Assembly: GCA_947476185.1 (NCBI GenBank)
Contig: CANJPX010000007.1
Location: forward strand, 1-64,000
Direction: 5' to 3'
Length of the DNA stretch: 64,000 bases
DNA from: Bacteroidota bacterium
GTDB lineage: Bacteria; Bacteroidota; Bacteroidia; 2-12-FULL-35-15
Every line of letters begins with the position of its first letter. The first letter of the stretch is position 1. The position numbers and the translations under genes are program-made. The notes under the pieces were generated by a model. It was not told where the DNA came from. It did not search any database and saw nothing but the letters and a program-made list of their open reading frames with translations. Below, piece after piece: positions 1 through 9,350 of this stretch.

Positions 1-897
1 ATCTTCTCCGGCAGTTGTAATTACATAAGAATTTGGAGAAATGTAATCCACCCTTCCATTCCCTATCTTTTCGAAATAGGCTGCTATTCCTTTATCTCCG
101 TAATAAAAATCTTTATTAGTTAACCCTGATTTTTTAATAAGGTCAAAGGCTTTTTTAGCCTCATTTGAAACCAATGATTCGAACAATTTTATTTCAGAAA
201 ACAAAACATCTTTTATTTCAAAAAAATCATCAACGCTTAAATGCTTCAATTTTTCAATGTAAATAGCGCCCTCTTCATTCAATAAATTTTTAGCGAATAT
301 TTTCAGATCGTTTTCGATGTGCCAACTTTTTTCGTCATCTGTTTTACTTTCGGTAAATTCCACTAAAGCTTTTGTCAGTCGTTCATCATTACCAATCTGA
401 GCGATTAGCAAATCAATTGCCTGAGAAAGTAATTTATCATCATCCATTTCGATTTCAAAACTCATTGGAATTTTCAGATCAAATGCAAAAGTGCGCACTA
501 CTTTATGAACGAAAGCATCGATGGTACCAATAGCGAAATCAGAATAATTATGTAGGATAGCCGTCAATATATTTTGAGCGCGTTTGCGGATGATAGCATC
601 ATCCATCTTCTCATAAAGATTTAACTTAACATGCTTCTTCAGCTCCAGCAATAATGTTTTGGTTCCTGATGAAACTTCAGAATAATCTTCTTCAGAAAGT
701 TCTTTGAGTGCTTTTATGATACGCTCTTTCATTTCAGCAGCAGCTTTATTAGTAAAGGTCACTGCTAAAATATGCTTATACGCTTGTGGTTGCTCAGAAG
801 GATCATTTAGTGCCAGCGCCAGATATTCTTTCACCAGGGTAAATGTTTTACCGGAACCCGCTGATGACTTATAAATAGTAAAGTTCTTCTCTGACAT
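1..897 (-). CDS. UvrD/RecB(AddA)-like DNA helicase, N-terminal part (continues off the left edge)
   Basis: Reverse-strand translation from ATG at 897: MSEKNFTIYKSSAGSGKTFTLVKEYLAL...ILAVTFTNKAAAEMKERI; Walker A (SSAGSGKT) and motif Ia typical of SF1 UvrD/RecB helicases. Not in the supplied ORF track; open to the window edge. Confidence 0.9.
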   Translation of the reverse strand, partial: MSEKNFTIYKSSAGSGKTFTLVKEYLALALNDPSEQPQAYKHILAVTFTNKAAAEMKERIIKALKELSEEDYSEVSSGTKTLLLELKKHVKLNLYEKMDDAIIRKRAQNILTAILHNYSDFAIGTIDAFVHKVVRTFAFDLKIPMSFEIEMDDDKLLSQAIDLLIAQIGNDERLTKALVEFTESKTDDEKSWHIENDLKIFAKNLLNEEGAIYIEKLKHLSVDDFFEIKDVLFSEIKLFESLVSNEAKKAFDLIKKSGLTNKDFYYGDKGIAAYFEKIGNGRVDYISPNSYVITTAGED

Positions 898-962
898 ATA
901 CGAATAAATGAGTATTGCAAATTACACAATAAATACGTACTTTTATTTTAAATCAACGTTCG

Positions 963-2636
963 ATGAAAAAAATATTTTTGTTAATTTCTTTTGCATTATT
1001 ATTCACAAATATCCACTTAGCCGCTCAGGAAACAAATATTGTTGCAGGGAATGTGCTGGTCATGGTTAATTCCGAAACAGACGCTATACAACTTACTAAG
1101 GAGCTTTCCGCCATAAATGGAAATAATACAAATTTTAAGGTTGAACGTTTATTATCAAGGTCGATGCATATTTATCTGATGTCTTTTGATGAACATGCAG
1201 TGAATGAAGATTTGTTTTTAAAAGCTATTAAAAAAAATCATTTAGTAAAAATTGCGCAATTCAATCATACTTTTCAAGAGCGCGTTATCCCAAACGACCC
1301 GCAATTCGGTGTGATGTGGGATATGAATAATACCGGTGCCAGTGGCGGTGTTGCCGATGCGGATATAGATGCACCTGAAGCTTGGGACATTACTACAGGG
1401 GGATTAACTTCCGAAGGTGATTCAATTGTTGTTGCCGTCATTGATGGAGGGTTTGATCTGACACAGGAGGATCTGAATTTCTGGAAAAATTATCAGGAAA
1501 TACCGAACAATGGAATTGATGATGATGCAAACGGTTTCATTGACGATCATGATGGTTGGAATGGCTCAACAGCGACAGATAATTTACCGGTAGCCAGTCA
1601 TGGTACGCATGTTTGCGGAACAATCGGTGCAAAAGGAAATAACAACATAGGGGTCACTGGCGTTAATTGGAATGTAAAAGTAATGGCAATATCTTATGGT
1701 TCGGGAGGGAGTTTCGAAGCAAATGTTGTGGCATCATACGCATTTGCAATGGATCAACGTAGATTGTACAATCAAACAAACGGAGCCCAAGGGGCATTTG
1801 TTGTTTCTACTAATTCTTCTTTCGGGGTCGACCTCGCTTTTCCTTCTGCTTATCCTCTTTGGTGTGCTATGTATGATTCCTTGGGCTCTGTAGGAATATT
1901 AAGTGCCGCTGCTACAGCAAATGCGAATTATAACGTGGATGTGCAGGGAGATATTCCCACAGCATGTGCAAGCAACTGGATGATCTCTGTTACAAATACT
2001 ACGCGCACAGATGCGAAAAACAGCAGTTGCGGTTATGGTGCAACTACCATTGATCTTGGTGCTCCGGGCACAAGCATCACCTCAACATATCCTTCTAATG
2101 TATACACTGCTATTTCGGGAACATCAATGGCTACGCCTCATGTTGCAGGTGCCGTTGCTTTGATGTATTCTGTGAATTGCCCGATATTTATTTCTAATTA
2201 CAAGTCCGATCCAGCCGGAATTGCTTTGATGGTGAAAGATTCGTTGCTAAATGCTACCGATCCTAATTATGACCTGACCGGAATCACAGTTAGTGAAGGT
2301 CGACTGAATTTGTATAAATCTGTGAGATCAATTCAAAATTATTGCGCTATTGTTGGTATTGATGATTTAGATCCAATGGCAGATTTTGAAATCCAACAGG
2401 TATATCCTAACCCTGTAGACGATCTCCTAAGCCTTGTATATAACTGTAATGAAGAAGTGGAAATTTCAATTATTAATGTATTGGGACAACAAGTAAAACG
2501 TGTAAGAGGCGGAACAGATACAAGAGGAATTCAACATGCTCCTATTGATATTTCAAATTTAAATGAAGGAGTCTATTTTGTCAGCATAAATACCACTACA
2601 AAAAAATCGAATATTGTAAAAATTATTGTTTACTAA
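963..2636 (+). CDS. S8 subtilisin-like serine protease with T9SS type A sorting domain
   Basis: Signal peptide; Asp (VAVIDGGFD), His (SHGTHVCG) and Ser (GTSMATPHVAGA) motifs; C-term VYPNPVDDLLSL...VKIIVY. Confidence 0.95.
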   Translation: MKKIFLLISFALLFTNIHLAAQETNIVAGNVLVMVNSETDAIQLTKELSAINGNNTNFKVERLLSRSMHIYLMSFDEHAVNEDLFLKAIKKNHLVKIAQFNHTFQERVIPNDPQFGVMWDMNNTGASGGVADADIDAPEAWDITTGGLTSEGDSIVVAVIDGGFDLTQEDLNFWKNYQEIPNNGIDDDANGFIDDHDGWNGSTATDNLPVASHGTHVCGTIGAKGNNNIGVTGVNWNVKVMAISYGSGGSFEANVVASYAFAMDQRRLYNQTNGAQGAFVVSTNSSFGVDLAFPSAYPLWCAMYDSLGSVGILSAAATANANYNVDVQGDIPTACASNWMISVTNTTRTDAKNSSCGYGATTIDLGAPGTSITSTYPSNVYTAISGTSMATPHVAGAVALMYSVNCPIFISNYKSDPAGIALMVKDSLLNATDPNYDLTGITVSEGRLNLYKSVRSIQNYCAIVGIDDLDPMADFEIQQVYPNPVDDLLSLVYNCNEEVEISIINVLGQQVKRVRGGTDTRGIQHAPIDISNLNEGVYFVSINTTTKKSNIVKIIVY

Positions 2637-2927
2637 AATTCTATTCATACAATTTATTTCTGATCATTATTTTGATATACAATTCGTTTTAAACGGGATA
2701 GTAAATTTTAATTTGTGAGCAGCCACTGTCACATTGCTTTTTTTTCATCCTTTTTAAAGCAGGATTTGTCACTCCGCAGTTATCAACAAGCGCTTGTTTG
2801 TAATTACAACACACCCCTCTTAAAATGCAGTTCAAACTACAATAGTTTTGTTTAAATTATTGCTAGGCCGCTTTAAATATCAATATGTTATCGAGAGATT
2901 TTGGTATTCATTACTAAAAACACCATC

Positions 2928-4235
2928 ATGAGAAACAAAAATTTACTACTTATAGTGTTATTGTTTTCTACTATAACGGCTATTCATGGCCAAAATACAG
3001 CAAAAACAAAACAACTCCCGTCAGTAGCAATTGGTGCAGGTATTTTGTCTTTCAACGGTGATATCGGCAATGGCGTGAACCTAAGTTCTTTTAGCAGAAT
3101 ACGAGTTGGCTACCATTTAACAATAGAAGAACGCATCGGAAAATATCTTGGAGTTTCTGTAAATGGTGTTTACGGGAAATTATCTGACAGTGAAAGAAGT
3201 TTAGAAAGTAATTTAAATTTCGAATCAAAAATAATGCAAGGAGATCTGAATCTGGTATTGCATTTCGACAACGATCTGATCTTTAGTCGCACCAGTGTTT
3301 TTGCACCTTATATATATGCAGGTATCGGATATTTAAAATTTGATACATATGGTGATCTTACAAATAAGAATAATATAAAATATAATTACTGGAGTGATGG
3401 AACAATTCATGATATAGCAGAAACAGATCCGCTTGCTTCATCATCAACATTGATTCAAAGAGATTATACTTACGAAACAAAACTAACTGACTCATCCAAC
3501 TATTCAAGATCCTCGCTTGCTTTACCATTAGGGATAGGTTTCAATTTAAAAGTGCTACGTAACCTTTCGGTAAATATGGGAGCTACTTATTATTTAACTT
3601 TTACAGATTGGATCGATAATTTCAAAGAGGGTAGCAATGATAAATTCATTTATGCAAATGTTTCTATTCAATACAATTTTGGGAAAGAGCAAGATGAAAG
3701 TGATGCTCTATATAAGAGTGTAGATTTTTCTGCTTTGGATAGAATGGATACTGATGAAGATGGCGTAAGTGATGGAGATGACAGATGTCCTGGCACTCCA
3801 AAAGGAGTTAAGGTAACAGGTCACGGTTGTCCGGAAGATAATGATGAAGACGGAGTTCCTGATTACAAGGACAAGGAGTTAATGACGAAGAGAGATGCAA
3901 TAGTTGACGAAAAGGGAGTAACAATAACCGACAAGATGCTTTTGGAACAACAAAGTCAATATGATTCTCTTGCTACAGAGAGAAGTCAACTTTTCAATGA
4001 AAATCCTAGTTTGTCTTATTTGAAAGATGTTGAAGCAAAATCTACAGAAGCAAGAAAAACAAGTCCGGGTAAAGCAAGTAAAATACCATATGCCTTGCGT
4101 CCTGCAGATAAGAATAATGATGGATTTATTTCGGCTGATGAGATAGCAGCTGCAATTGATATGTTTTTTGAAGGAGACTCTGATTTTTCTGTTGAAAAGC
4201 TTAATAAACTTATCGATTTTTTCTTTGAACAATAA
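2928..4235 (+). CDS. outer-membrane beta-barrel protein with thrombospondin type-3 (calcium) repeats and EF-hand-like C-terminus
   Basis: ORF 2901..4235; likely start is 2928 (MRNKNLLLIVLLFS signal peptide). DTDEDGVSDGDDRCPGTPKGVKVTGHGCPEDNDEDGVPDYKD; C-term DKNNDGFISADEI. Confidence 0.8.
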   Translation: MRNKNLLLIVLLFSTITAIHGQNTAKTKQLPSVAIGAGILSFNGDIGNGVNLSSFSRIRVGYHLTIEERIGKYLGVSVNGVYGKLSDSERSLESNLNFESKIMQGDLNLVLHFDNDLIFSRTSVFAPYIYAGIGYLKFDTYGDLTNKNNIKYNYWSDGTIHDIAETDPLASSSTLIQRDYTYETKLTDSSNYSRSSLALPLGIGFNLKVLRNLSVNMGATYYLTFTDWIDNFKEGSNDKFIYANVSIQYNFGKEQDESDALYKSVDFSALDRMDTDEDGVSDGDDRCPGTPKGVKVTGHGCPEDNDEDGVPDYKDKELMTKRDAIVDEKGVTITDKMLLEQQSQYDSLATERSQLFNENPSLSYLKDVEAKSTEARKTSPGKASKIPYALRPADKNNDGFISADEIAAAIDMFFEGDSDFSVEKLNKLIDFFFEQ

Positions 4236-4264
4236 TGCATTAGTAAAAACTAAAGACCAATTAT

Positions 4265-5755
4265 ATGTTAAAATACGCCGCTCTTCTATTTAACACAATT
4301 GCACTGTTGATTTATCAGTTTTTCTTTGCTGATGGTATTACAGTTACGCAAAAAATTCCTCAATCTGCAAAACCGGATAGTGAATTTACAGTAGAATTGA
4401 CCATAAACAAAGGATCGGTTGGTGGATTCGCTAAACTACAACAAGATCTTCCTGAAGGATTTACAGCTATTCAAGATGATAATAATGGTGCTTCATTTAC
4501 TTTCACCAATCAGTCGGTCAAATATATATGGATGTCTTTGCCTTCGGATAAGGAATTTAAAATAAAATATAAAGTAAAAGTTGCAGCAGGAATAAATGGA
4601 GATAAAATTATTGCAGGTAAATTTTCATATGTTTCTGACAATGTAAAGCAATCTGTTGATATTGCGCCATCAACAATTACGATTGGGGAAAAGTCATCTG
4701 AACCAGTTGTAACAACTTCTCCAACAACGACAACAACAGAGCCTCCAACAAAAACCCCGGATCCTATAGTGACAACTCCGGTAGTTACAACAACGCCAAC
4801 AACGACTACTACTGAACCAGTAGTAACTACTCCGATTGTCGCAACCACCACACCAACAACGACAACAGAACCTGTTATCACGCCAACAACAACAGCAAGT
4901 AATTCAGAGCCATCTTCCATTACTTGTGTTAGAACAGTTCCAAGCAATGTGGGAGAAAATTTTACTGTTGAAATCATGGTAAATAAAGGAAATGTAACAG
5001 GATTTGCAAAATTATTAGAAGTTCTTCCTGCTGGATTTACCGCTACAGCTGGCGATCTTCAAGGTGCATCATTTAGTTTCGCAGATCAAAAAGCAAAATT
5101 TGTTTGGGTGTCTATGCCATCACAAACTGAATTTAAAATATCTTATAAGGTGGCTGTTGCTACAGGAACTACCGGAAGTCAAAATATTGATGGTGTTTTC
5201 TCTTTCATTGAAAACGATGAAACAAAGAAATTTGTAATTGCAACCAGCACTGTAACTGTTGGAACCGGTCAGACACAGGTAATTGCCACAAACACAACGA
5301 CCACAACAGAGCCGATAAAAACAACTAATACTACTGAGCCAACAACTACTACAGCGACAACCAATACTACCACCGCAGTAAATACCAATACTACCACTGC
5401 TACAAATACAACTGCTACAACTGAAAACACTAAATCATTGTCAGCGACCAATACAATCCCTGCTTCTCAGGGAAATGTAAATTACAAGGTACAGATTGCA
5501 GCATTGCATAATGCTGTAAATGCGAATGTTTTAGCAACAAGGTATAACATCAGTACAAAAGTCAATACAGAAATGGCTGACGGATTCACAAAGTATACTG
5601 TTGGCTCTCATAACGATTACAAAGAGGCGCGTGATGCAAGAGAGGATGTTAGAAACAAAGGTGTTGCCGGTCCTTTTGTCACAGCTTACAATAGTGGAAA
5701 ACGAATAACTGTTCAAGAAGCACTCATGATCACCAGCCAAAAATGGTTTAGATAA
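4265..5755 (+). CDS. secreted protein: two beta-sandwich-like repeats, Thr-rich linkers, C-terminal SPOR-like domain
   Basis: Repeated unit 'FTVE(L/I).(I/V)NKG.V.GFAKL...P.GFTA'; TTTTTEPP linkers; C-term NYKVQIAAL...YTVGSHNDYKEARDAREDVRNKGVAGPFVTAYNSGKRIT. Confidence 0.75.
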   Translation: MLKYAALLFNTIALLIYQFFFADGITVTQKIPQSAKPDSEFTVELTINKGSVGGFAKLQQDLPEGFTAIQDDNNGASFTFTNQSVKYIWMSLPSDKEFKIKYKVKVAAGINGDKIIAGKFSYVSDNVKQSVDIAPSTITIGEKSSEPVVTTSPTTTTTEPPTKTPDPIVTTPVVTTTPTTTTTEPVVTTPIVATTTPTTTTEPVITPTTTASNSEPSSITCVRTVPSNVGENFTVEIMVNKGNVTGFAKLLEVLPAGFTATAGDLQGASFSFADQKAKFVWVSMPSQTEFKISYKVAVATGTTGSQNIDGVFSFIENDETKKFVIATSTVTVGTGQTQVIATNTTTTTEPIKTTNTTEPTTTTATTNTTTAVNTNTTTATNTTATTENTKSLSATNTIPASQGNVNYKVQIAALHNAVNANVLATRYNISTKVNTEMADGFTKYTVGSHNDYKEARDAREDVRNKGVAGPFVTAYNSGKRITVQEALMITSQKWFR

Positions 5756-5774
5756 TCAATAATGTATTCCCGAA

Positions 5775-5810
5775 AACTCAGTCTGATCGTGGTTAGATTG
5801 AGTTTTTTTT
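5775..5810 (+). terminator. Rho-independent-type terminator after the 4265..5755 gene
   Basis: AACTCAGTCT-gatcgtggtt-AGATTGAGTTTTTTTT (one G-U pair). Confidence 0.65.
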
Positions 5811-5825
5811 ATTATATTTGTAATT

Positions 5826-8093
5826 ATGATTAAAGGAATAAAAATCATTTTATTATTCTTTCTTTTTACCACTGTTTCATATTCTCAAACAGATGAAACA
5901 GTTATTGCTGATTCAATGTCAGCTCATTCATCCAATATAAAACCAGCAAATGAATTTGTATTTAAGCCCGCGATAGGACTTGGTACAGGTATGTTCTCGT
6001 TCTATGGAGATCTTTACACAAAACATTTTCAAGCACCAATGGTTAGTCGAATCGGTTACGATTTAAACGTTTCACAGAGGTTTACGGATTATTTACAATT
6101 TAATTTTTATGCCTTATTCGGAAAACTAGGTGCCAATGAACGTCTTACATCCGATAACAGAAACTTGAACTTCGAATCCCAAATACGTTTAGGAGGATTA
6201 AATTTACTATACAATTTCAATAATTTCCTTCCCGCAAAAAGAGATGCCAGTCCTTACATTTCGTTAGGTTTCGAATCTTTTGAATTTCTTTCAAAAACAG
6301 ACATTTTGGATAAGAACGGAAATAAATATTATTACTGGTCTGATGGCTCAACGCGTAATATCGATGAAAATGCCAGCAATGCAAATATGGCTGTTGAAAT
6401 TCAACGCGATTATACCTATGAATCAGATATACGTACAATGAATTTAGATGGCCTTGGGAAATACCCTGAACGTTCATGGGCAATACCCGTAGGCGTTGGA
6501 GCCATTTTCAACATGAATGACTTTTGGAGTCTGAAAATAGGGACAACCATGCATTTTACGTTCACTGATAATATTGACGGTGTATCCAATAAAAGTGTCG
6601 GAAACAGAGTTGGAAAAAAGAGCAATGACAATTTTATGATGACATCAGTATCATTGCATTATAACTTTGGAATGAAAGACAAAGAAACCGAAGAAATAGA
6701 AGAAGATAATTTTAAGGATGTTGATTTTTTTGCTCTTGATCTTTCCGATATAGATAAGGATGGAGTTCCCGATGCAAAAGATTCTTGTCAAGGAACACCT
6801 GAAGGCGTTCCGGTTGATGCAAAAGGTTGTCCGTTGGATGATGATCGGGATAATGTCCCAAATTTTAAAGACGATGAATTAGATTCGCCAAAAGATGCAT
6901 TTGTAGATGTCAAAGGAGTTAAATTGAACGACTCTATCATTGATTATCAATATCGTTTTTATATGGATTCTACAGGTGCTTTTGCCACTGTTGTAAAACA
7001 TGATCACAATGGAAAAGAGCTGTATAATAATCTATTTCAAAAAGAATATTCTGTTGAAATTGGCAAGTTCAGCAAAGGCCTTCCACCCGAATTAATGACG
7101 AAATATTTGAGCATCGGAGATATCTCCAGCACAAATATCGATGATTCCACTACTGTATATACTGCCGGCAAATTCAATAGTCTGCTGGATGCAGAAATTC
7201 GTAAAAAGCAACTTATAAGTGACGGACTGACAGATGCCAAAGTTGTATATAAACAAAACGGTAAATTATACGATGCTCCTGCATACACTGCAACTAATAC
7301 TACAGCGACAAATAATAACACAAATAACAACAACACTGCTAACAATACAAACAATAGTAAAGCTACTAATAACAACAATAATAATAATAACGCCAATAAC
7401 ACAAATAATAACAATACTGCTAACAATACAAACAATAGTAACGCTGCTAACAACAACACGGCTAACAATACAAATACAACCAATTCCGCAGTTAATTCAA
7501 AAGGAATTATCTTGAGAGTTCAGCTGGGTGCTTATAAAAACCGTTTATCAAAAACGGTATTCAAAGACATCAACGATCTGATAGAAATCAAAACGGATGA
7601 TGGATTATATAAATACATGACCGGTTCATTCACAACCTTTGATGCTGCGGCAAAACATAAAGTAGAAATGCTCTTAAAGGGATATCAGGGAGCATTTATT
7701 ACGGCATATAAAGATGGGAAAAGGGTTACATTAAAAGAAGCCGGAGCAACGCCTCAAAAGAAAGACGATATCACTGAATCGTCATCTGATAATGCAGAAG
7801 TAAATGGAGTTAATAAAAAACTTGTCACATTTAAAGTTCAGATTGGAGTTTTCAAAAGTGAACCTCCTGCAGATAAACAAACTAAGTTTGAAAAAGTAAA
7901 AGGTATCACAAAAGAAGTTACAGCAACCGGTTTAAATAGATATACCGTAGGACCTTATACTGATTACACTTCGGCACAAAATGCTAAGAACGATCTAGTC
8001 AAAAATATTGGGATAGAGGATGCGTTTATTTTAGCCTTTTTTAATGGCGAATATATCACAATACAGGAAGCATTAGAATTATTGAAGAATTAG
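5826..8093 (+). CDS. outer-membrane beta-barrel/TSP3 protein with Asn/Thr-rich linker and multiple SPOR-like domains
   Basis: Paralogous N-terminal half to the 2928..4235 product; DIDKDGVPDAKDSCQGTPEGVPVDAKGCPLDDD; C-terminal VQLGAYK...YMTGSF...AFITAYKDGKRVT and VQIGVFK...YTVGPY...AFILAFFNGEYIT. Confidence 0.8.
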   Translation: MIKGIKIILLFFLFTTVSYSQTDETVIADSMSAHSSNIKPANEFVFKPAIGLGTGMFSFYGDLYTKHFQAPMVSRIGYDLNVSQRFTDYLQFNFYALFGKLGANERLTSDNRNLNFESQIRLGGLNLLYNFNNFLPAKRDASPYISLGFESFEFLSKTDILDKNGNKYYYWSDGSTRNIDENASNANMAVEIQRDYTYESDIRTMNLDGLGKYPERSWAIPVGVGAIFNMNDFWSLKIGTTMHFTFTDNIDGVSNKSVGNRVGKKSNDNFMMTSVSLHYNFGMKDKETEEIEEDNFKDVDFFALDLSDIDKDGVPDAKDSCQGTPEGVPVDAKGCPLDDDRDNVPNFKDDELDSPKDAFVDVKGVKLNDSIIDYQYRFYMDSTGAFATVVKHDHNGKELYNNLFQKEYSVEIGKFSKGLPPELMTKYLSIGDISSTNIDDSTTVYTAGKFNSLLDAEIRKKQLISDGLTDAKVVYKQNGKLYDAPAYTATNTTATNNNTNNNNTANNTNNSKATNNNNNNNNANNTNNNNTANNTNNSNAANNNTANNTNTTNSAVNSKGIILRVQLGAYKNRLSKTVFKDINDLIEIKTDDGLYKYMTGSFTTFDAAAKHKVEMLLKGYQGAFITAYKDGKRVTLKEAGATPQKKDDITESSSDNAEVNGVNKKLVTFKVQIGVFKSEPPADKQTKFEKVKGITKEVTATGLNRYTVGPYTDYTSAQNAKNDLVKNIGIEDAFILAFFNGEYITIQEALELLKN
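7320..7481. repeat. two imperfect 81-bp tandem units encoding Asn/Thr-rich linker
   Basis: acaaataacaacaacactgctaacaatacaaacaatagtaaagct (7320-) recurs at 7401- as acaaataataacaatactgctaacaatacaaacaatagtaacgct. Confidence 0.85.
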
Positions 8094-8112
8094 TAAAATC
8101 TATTTTTGGCAT

Positions 8113-8120
8113 TATCTTTG
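8113..8120 (+). promoter_or_regulatory. Bacteroidota-type -7 element (TAnnTTTG)
   Basis: TATCTTTG upstream of the 8150 ORF. Confidence 0.4.
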
Positions 8121-8149
8121 TCTTATGCATTATAACTAAATTTTAAAAA

Positions 8150-8482
8150 ATGAAAAATGTTGTAAAATTGAGTTTCTTGACTGCAGGAATTGTTCTAAGT
8201 TCTTCACTATTTGCTCAAGGTGATATTAAAAAAGAAGCAGTTAATACTTCTGAAAAATTAGAAGCTCCGAAAGCTACAGAAACCAAATCGGATGCTAAAA
8301 TTGAAAAGCAAGAGCCTGTTAAGAAAACAACGGCAAATGAAGCAAGTAAGTCAACATCAAAAGCAGATACAACTTCTACCGGAGGAACAAGAATGGCAAT
8401 AACAGTTCAAGGGACACCGAAGAAAAACAAAAACAAAAACGCTAAATCATCTACCACTACTACTGAGCCACCGAAAAAATAA
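8150..8482 (+). CDS. small secreted Lys/Thr-rich hypothetical protein
   Basis: Signal peptide MKNVVKLSFLTAGIVLSSSLFAQ; C-term STTTTEPPKK echoes the linker of the 4265..5755 product. Confidence 0.7.
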   Translation: MKNVVKLSFLTAGIVLSSSLFAQGDIKKEAVNTSEKLEAPKATETKSDAKIEKQEPVKKTTANEASKSTSKADTTSTGGTRMAITVQGTPKKNKNKNAKSSTTTTEPPKK

Positions 8483-8503
8483 TCACCCTTTTATTTCATT
8501 GAA

Positions 8504-8535
8504 AAACAGAGGTTTATTTAACCTCTGTTTTTATT
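8504..8535 (+). terminator. hairpin terminator after the 8150..8482 gene
   Basis: AAACAGAGGT-TTATTTA-ACCTCTGTTT followed by T-rich run. Confidence 0.7.
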
Positions 8536-8553
8536 TTAACGAATTTGCAAAAA

Positions 8554-9207
8554 ATGAACAACCTATTTTCACTTTTTTTTGTATGCAATGTTTTTTATTC
8601 TTGTAATGGAAAAGAAATAAATGAAAGCCGGAAAACTGAACAAACAAAATCAGAAATTTTTCAAACTAATAATTCTATGGATACTGCAACTTTCGGAGCG
8701 GGATGCTTCTGGTGTGTCGAGGCACAATTTCAACTTTTAGATGGTGTAATATCGGTATCCTCCGGATTTTCGGGAGGAACTGTAAAAAACCCAGCTTATC
8801 GTGAAGTATGTAATGGCACCACCGGCCATGCAGAAGTTTGCCAGATCGTTTACGATCCGTCAAAAATATCTTATGATGAACTTTTGGCGGCTTTTTGGCA
8901 AACGCATGATCCAACACAACTAAACAGACAAGGAAATGATATTGGCACCCAATATAGATCAGTGATATTTTATCACAATGAAAAACAAAAAGAATTAGCT
9001 GAAAAGTACAAGTTGGAATTAACAAAGTCAGGTGCCTGGGATAAACCTGTTGTAACAGAAATTAGTCCTGCCGGACCATTTTATAAGGCAGAAAATTATC
9101 ATCAGGATTACTATAAAATTAATGGGGAAGTTCCTTATTGCCAATATGTTATTCAACCAAAAGTAGATAAATTCCAAAAAGTGTTCAAAGATAAACTCAA
9201 ACATTAG
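8554..9207 (+). CDS. msrA: peptide-methionine (S)-S-oxide reductase MsrA, predicted lipoprotein
   Basis: GAGCFWCVEAQF, GFSGG, GHAEVCQIVYDP, QGNDIGTQYRS; N-term FYSC lipobox-like. ORF track start 8545; MNNLF at 8554 more likely. Confidence 0.95.
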   Translation: MNNLFSLFFVCNVFYSCNGKEINESRKTEQTKSEIFQTNNSMDTATFGAGCFWCVEAQFQLLDGVISVSSGFSGGTVKNPAYREVCNGTTGHAEVCQIVYDPSKISYDELLAAFWQTHDPTQLNRQGNDIGTQYRSVIFYHNEKQKELAEKYKLELTKSGAWDKPVVTEISPAGPFYKAENYHQDYYKINGEVPYCQYVIQPKVDKFQKVFKDKLKH

Positions 9208-9337
9208 GAATTAATAATTTAAGCATCGCCGGATTTTGGACTTCCAATCTCAATCCTGTAAAGCGCTAAATATCAACAAATTAAAAACCAAGAAAAAAAC
9301 TCGCCTCAAAACTGTGTTTTTTTTTCTAAAATCTTCT

Positions 9338-9345
9338 TATCTTTG
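9338..9345 (+). promoter_or_regulatory. Bacteroidota-type -7 element (TAnnTTTG)
   Basis: TATCTTTG shortly upstream of the desaturase ATG; -33 element not convincing. Confidence 0.4.
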
Positions 9346-9350
9346 CCGCC

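Noticed and set aside
1696-1893. 65-aa ORF within the S8 protease
   Set aside because: Out-of-frame reading of a strongly conserved protease coding region.
4510-5451. Minus-strand ORFs (155 aa, 60 aa) rich in Val/Gly opposite the Thr-rich linkers
   Set aside because: They are the antisense reading of ACA/ACT-repeat codons of the 4265-5755 gene; low complexity and no family signal.
7300-7490. Asn-linker DNA repeat considered as CRISPR or VNTR regulatory array
   Set aside because: In-frame coding repeat with codon-level periodicity; no spacer structure.
7037-7515. Minus-strand 148-aa poly-Leu/Val ORF and plus-strand 93-aa Ile/Thr ORF over the Asn-rich repeats
   Set aside because: Alternate-frame translations of the AAC/AAT tandem repeat inside the 5826-8093 gene.
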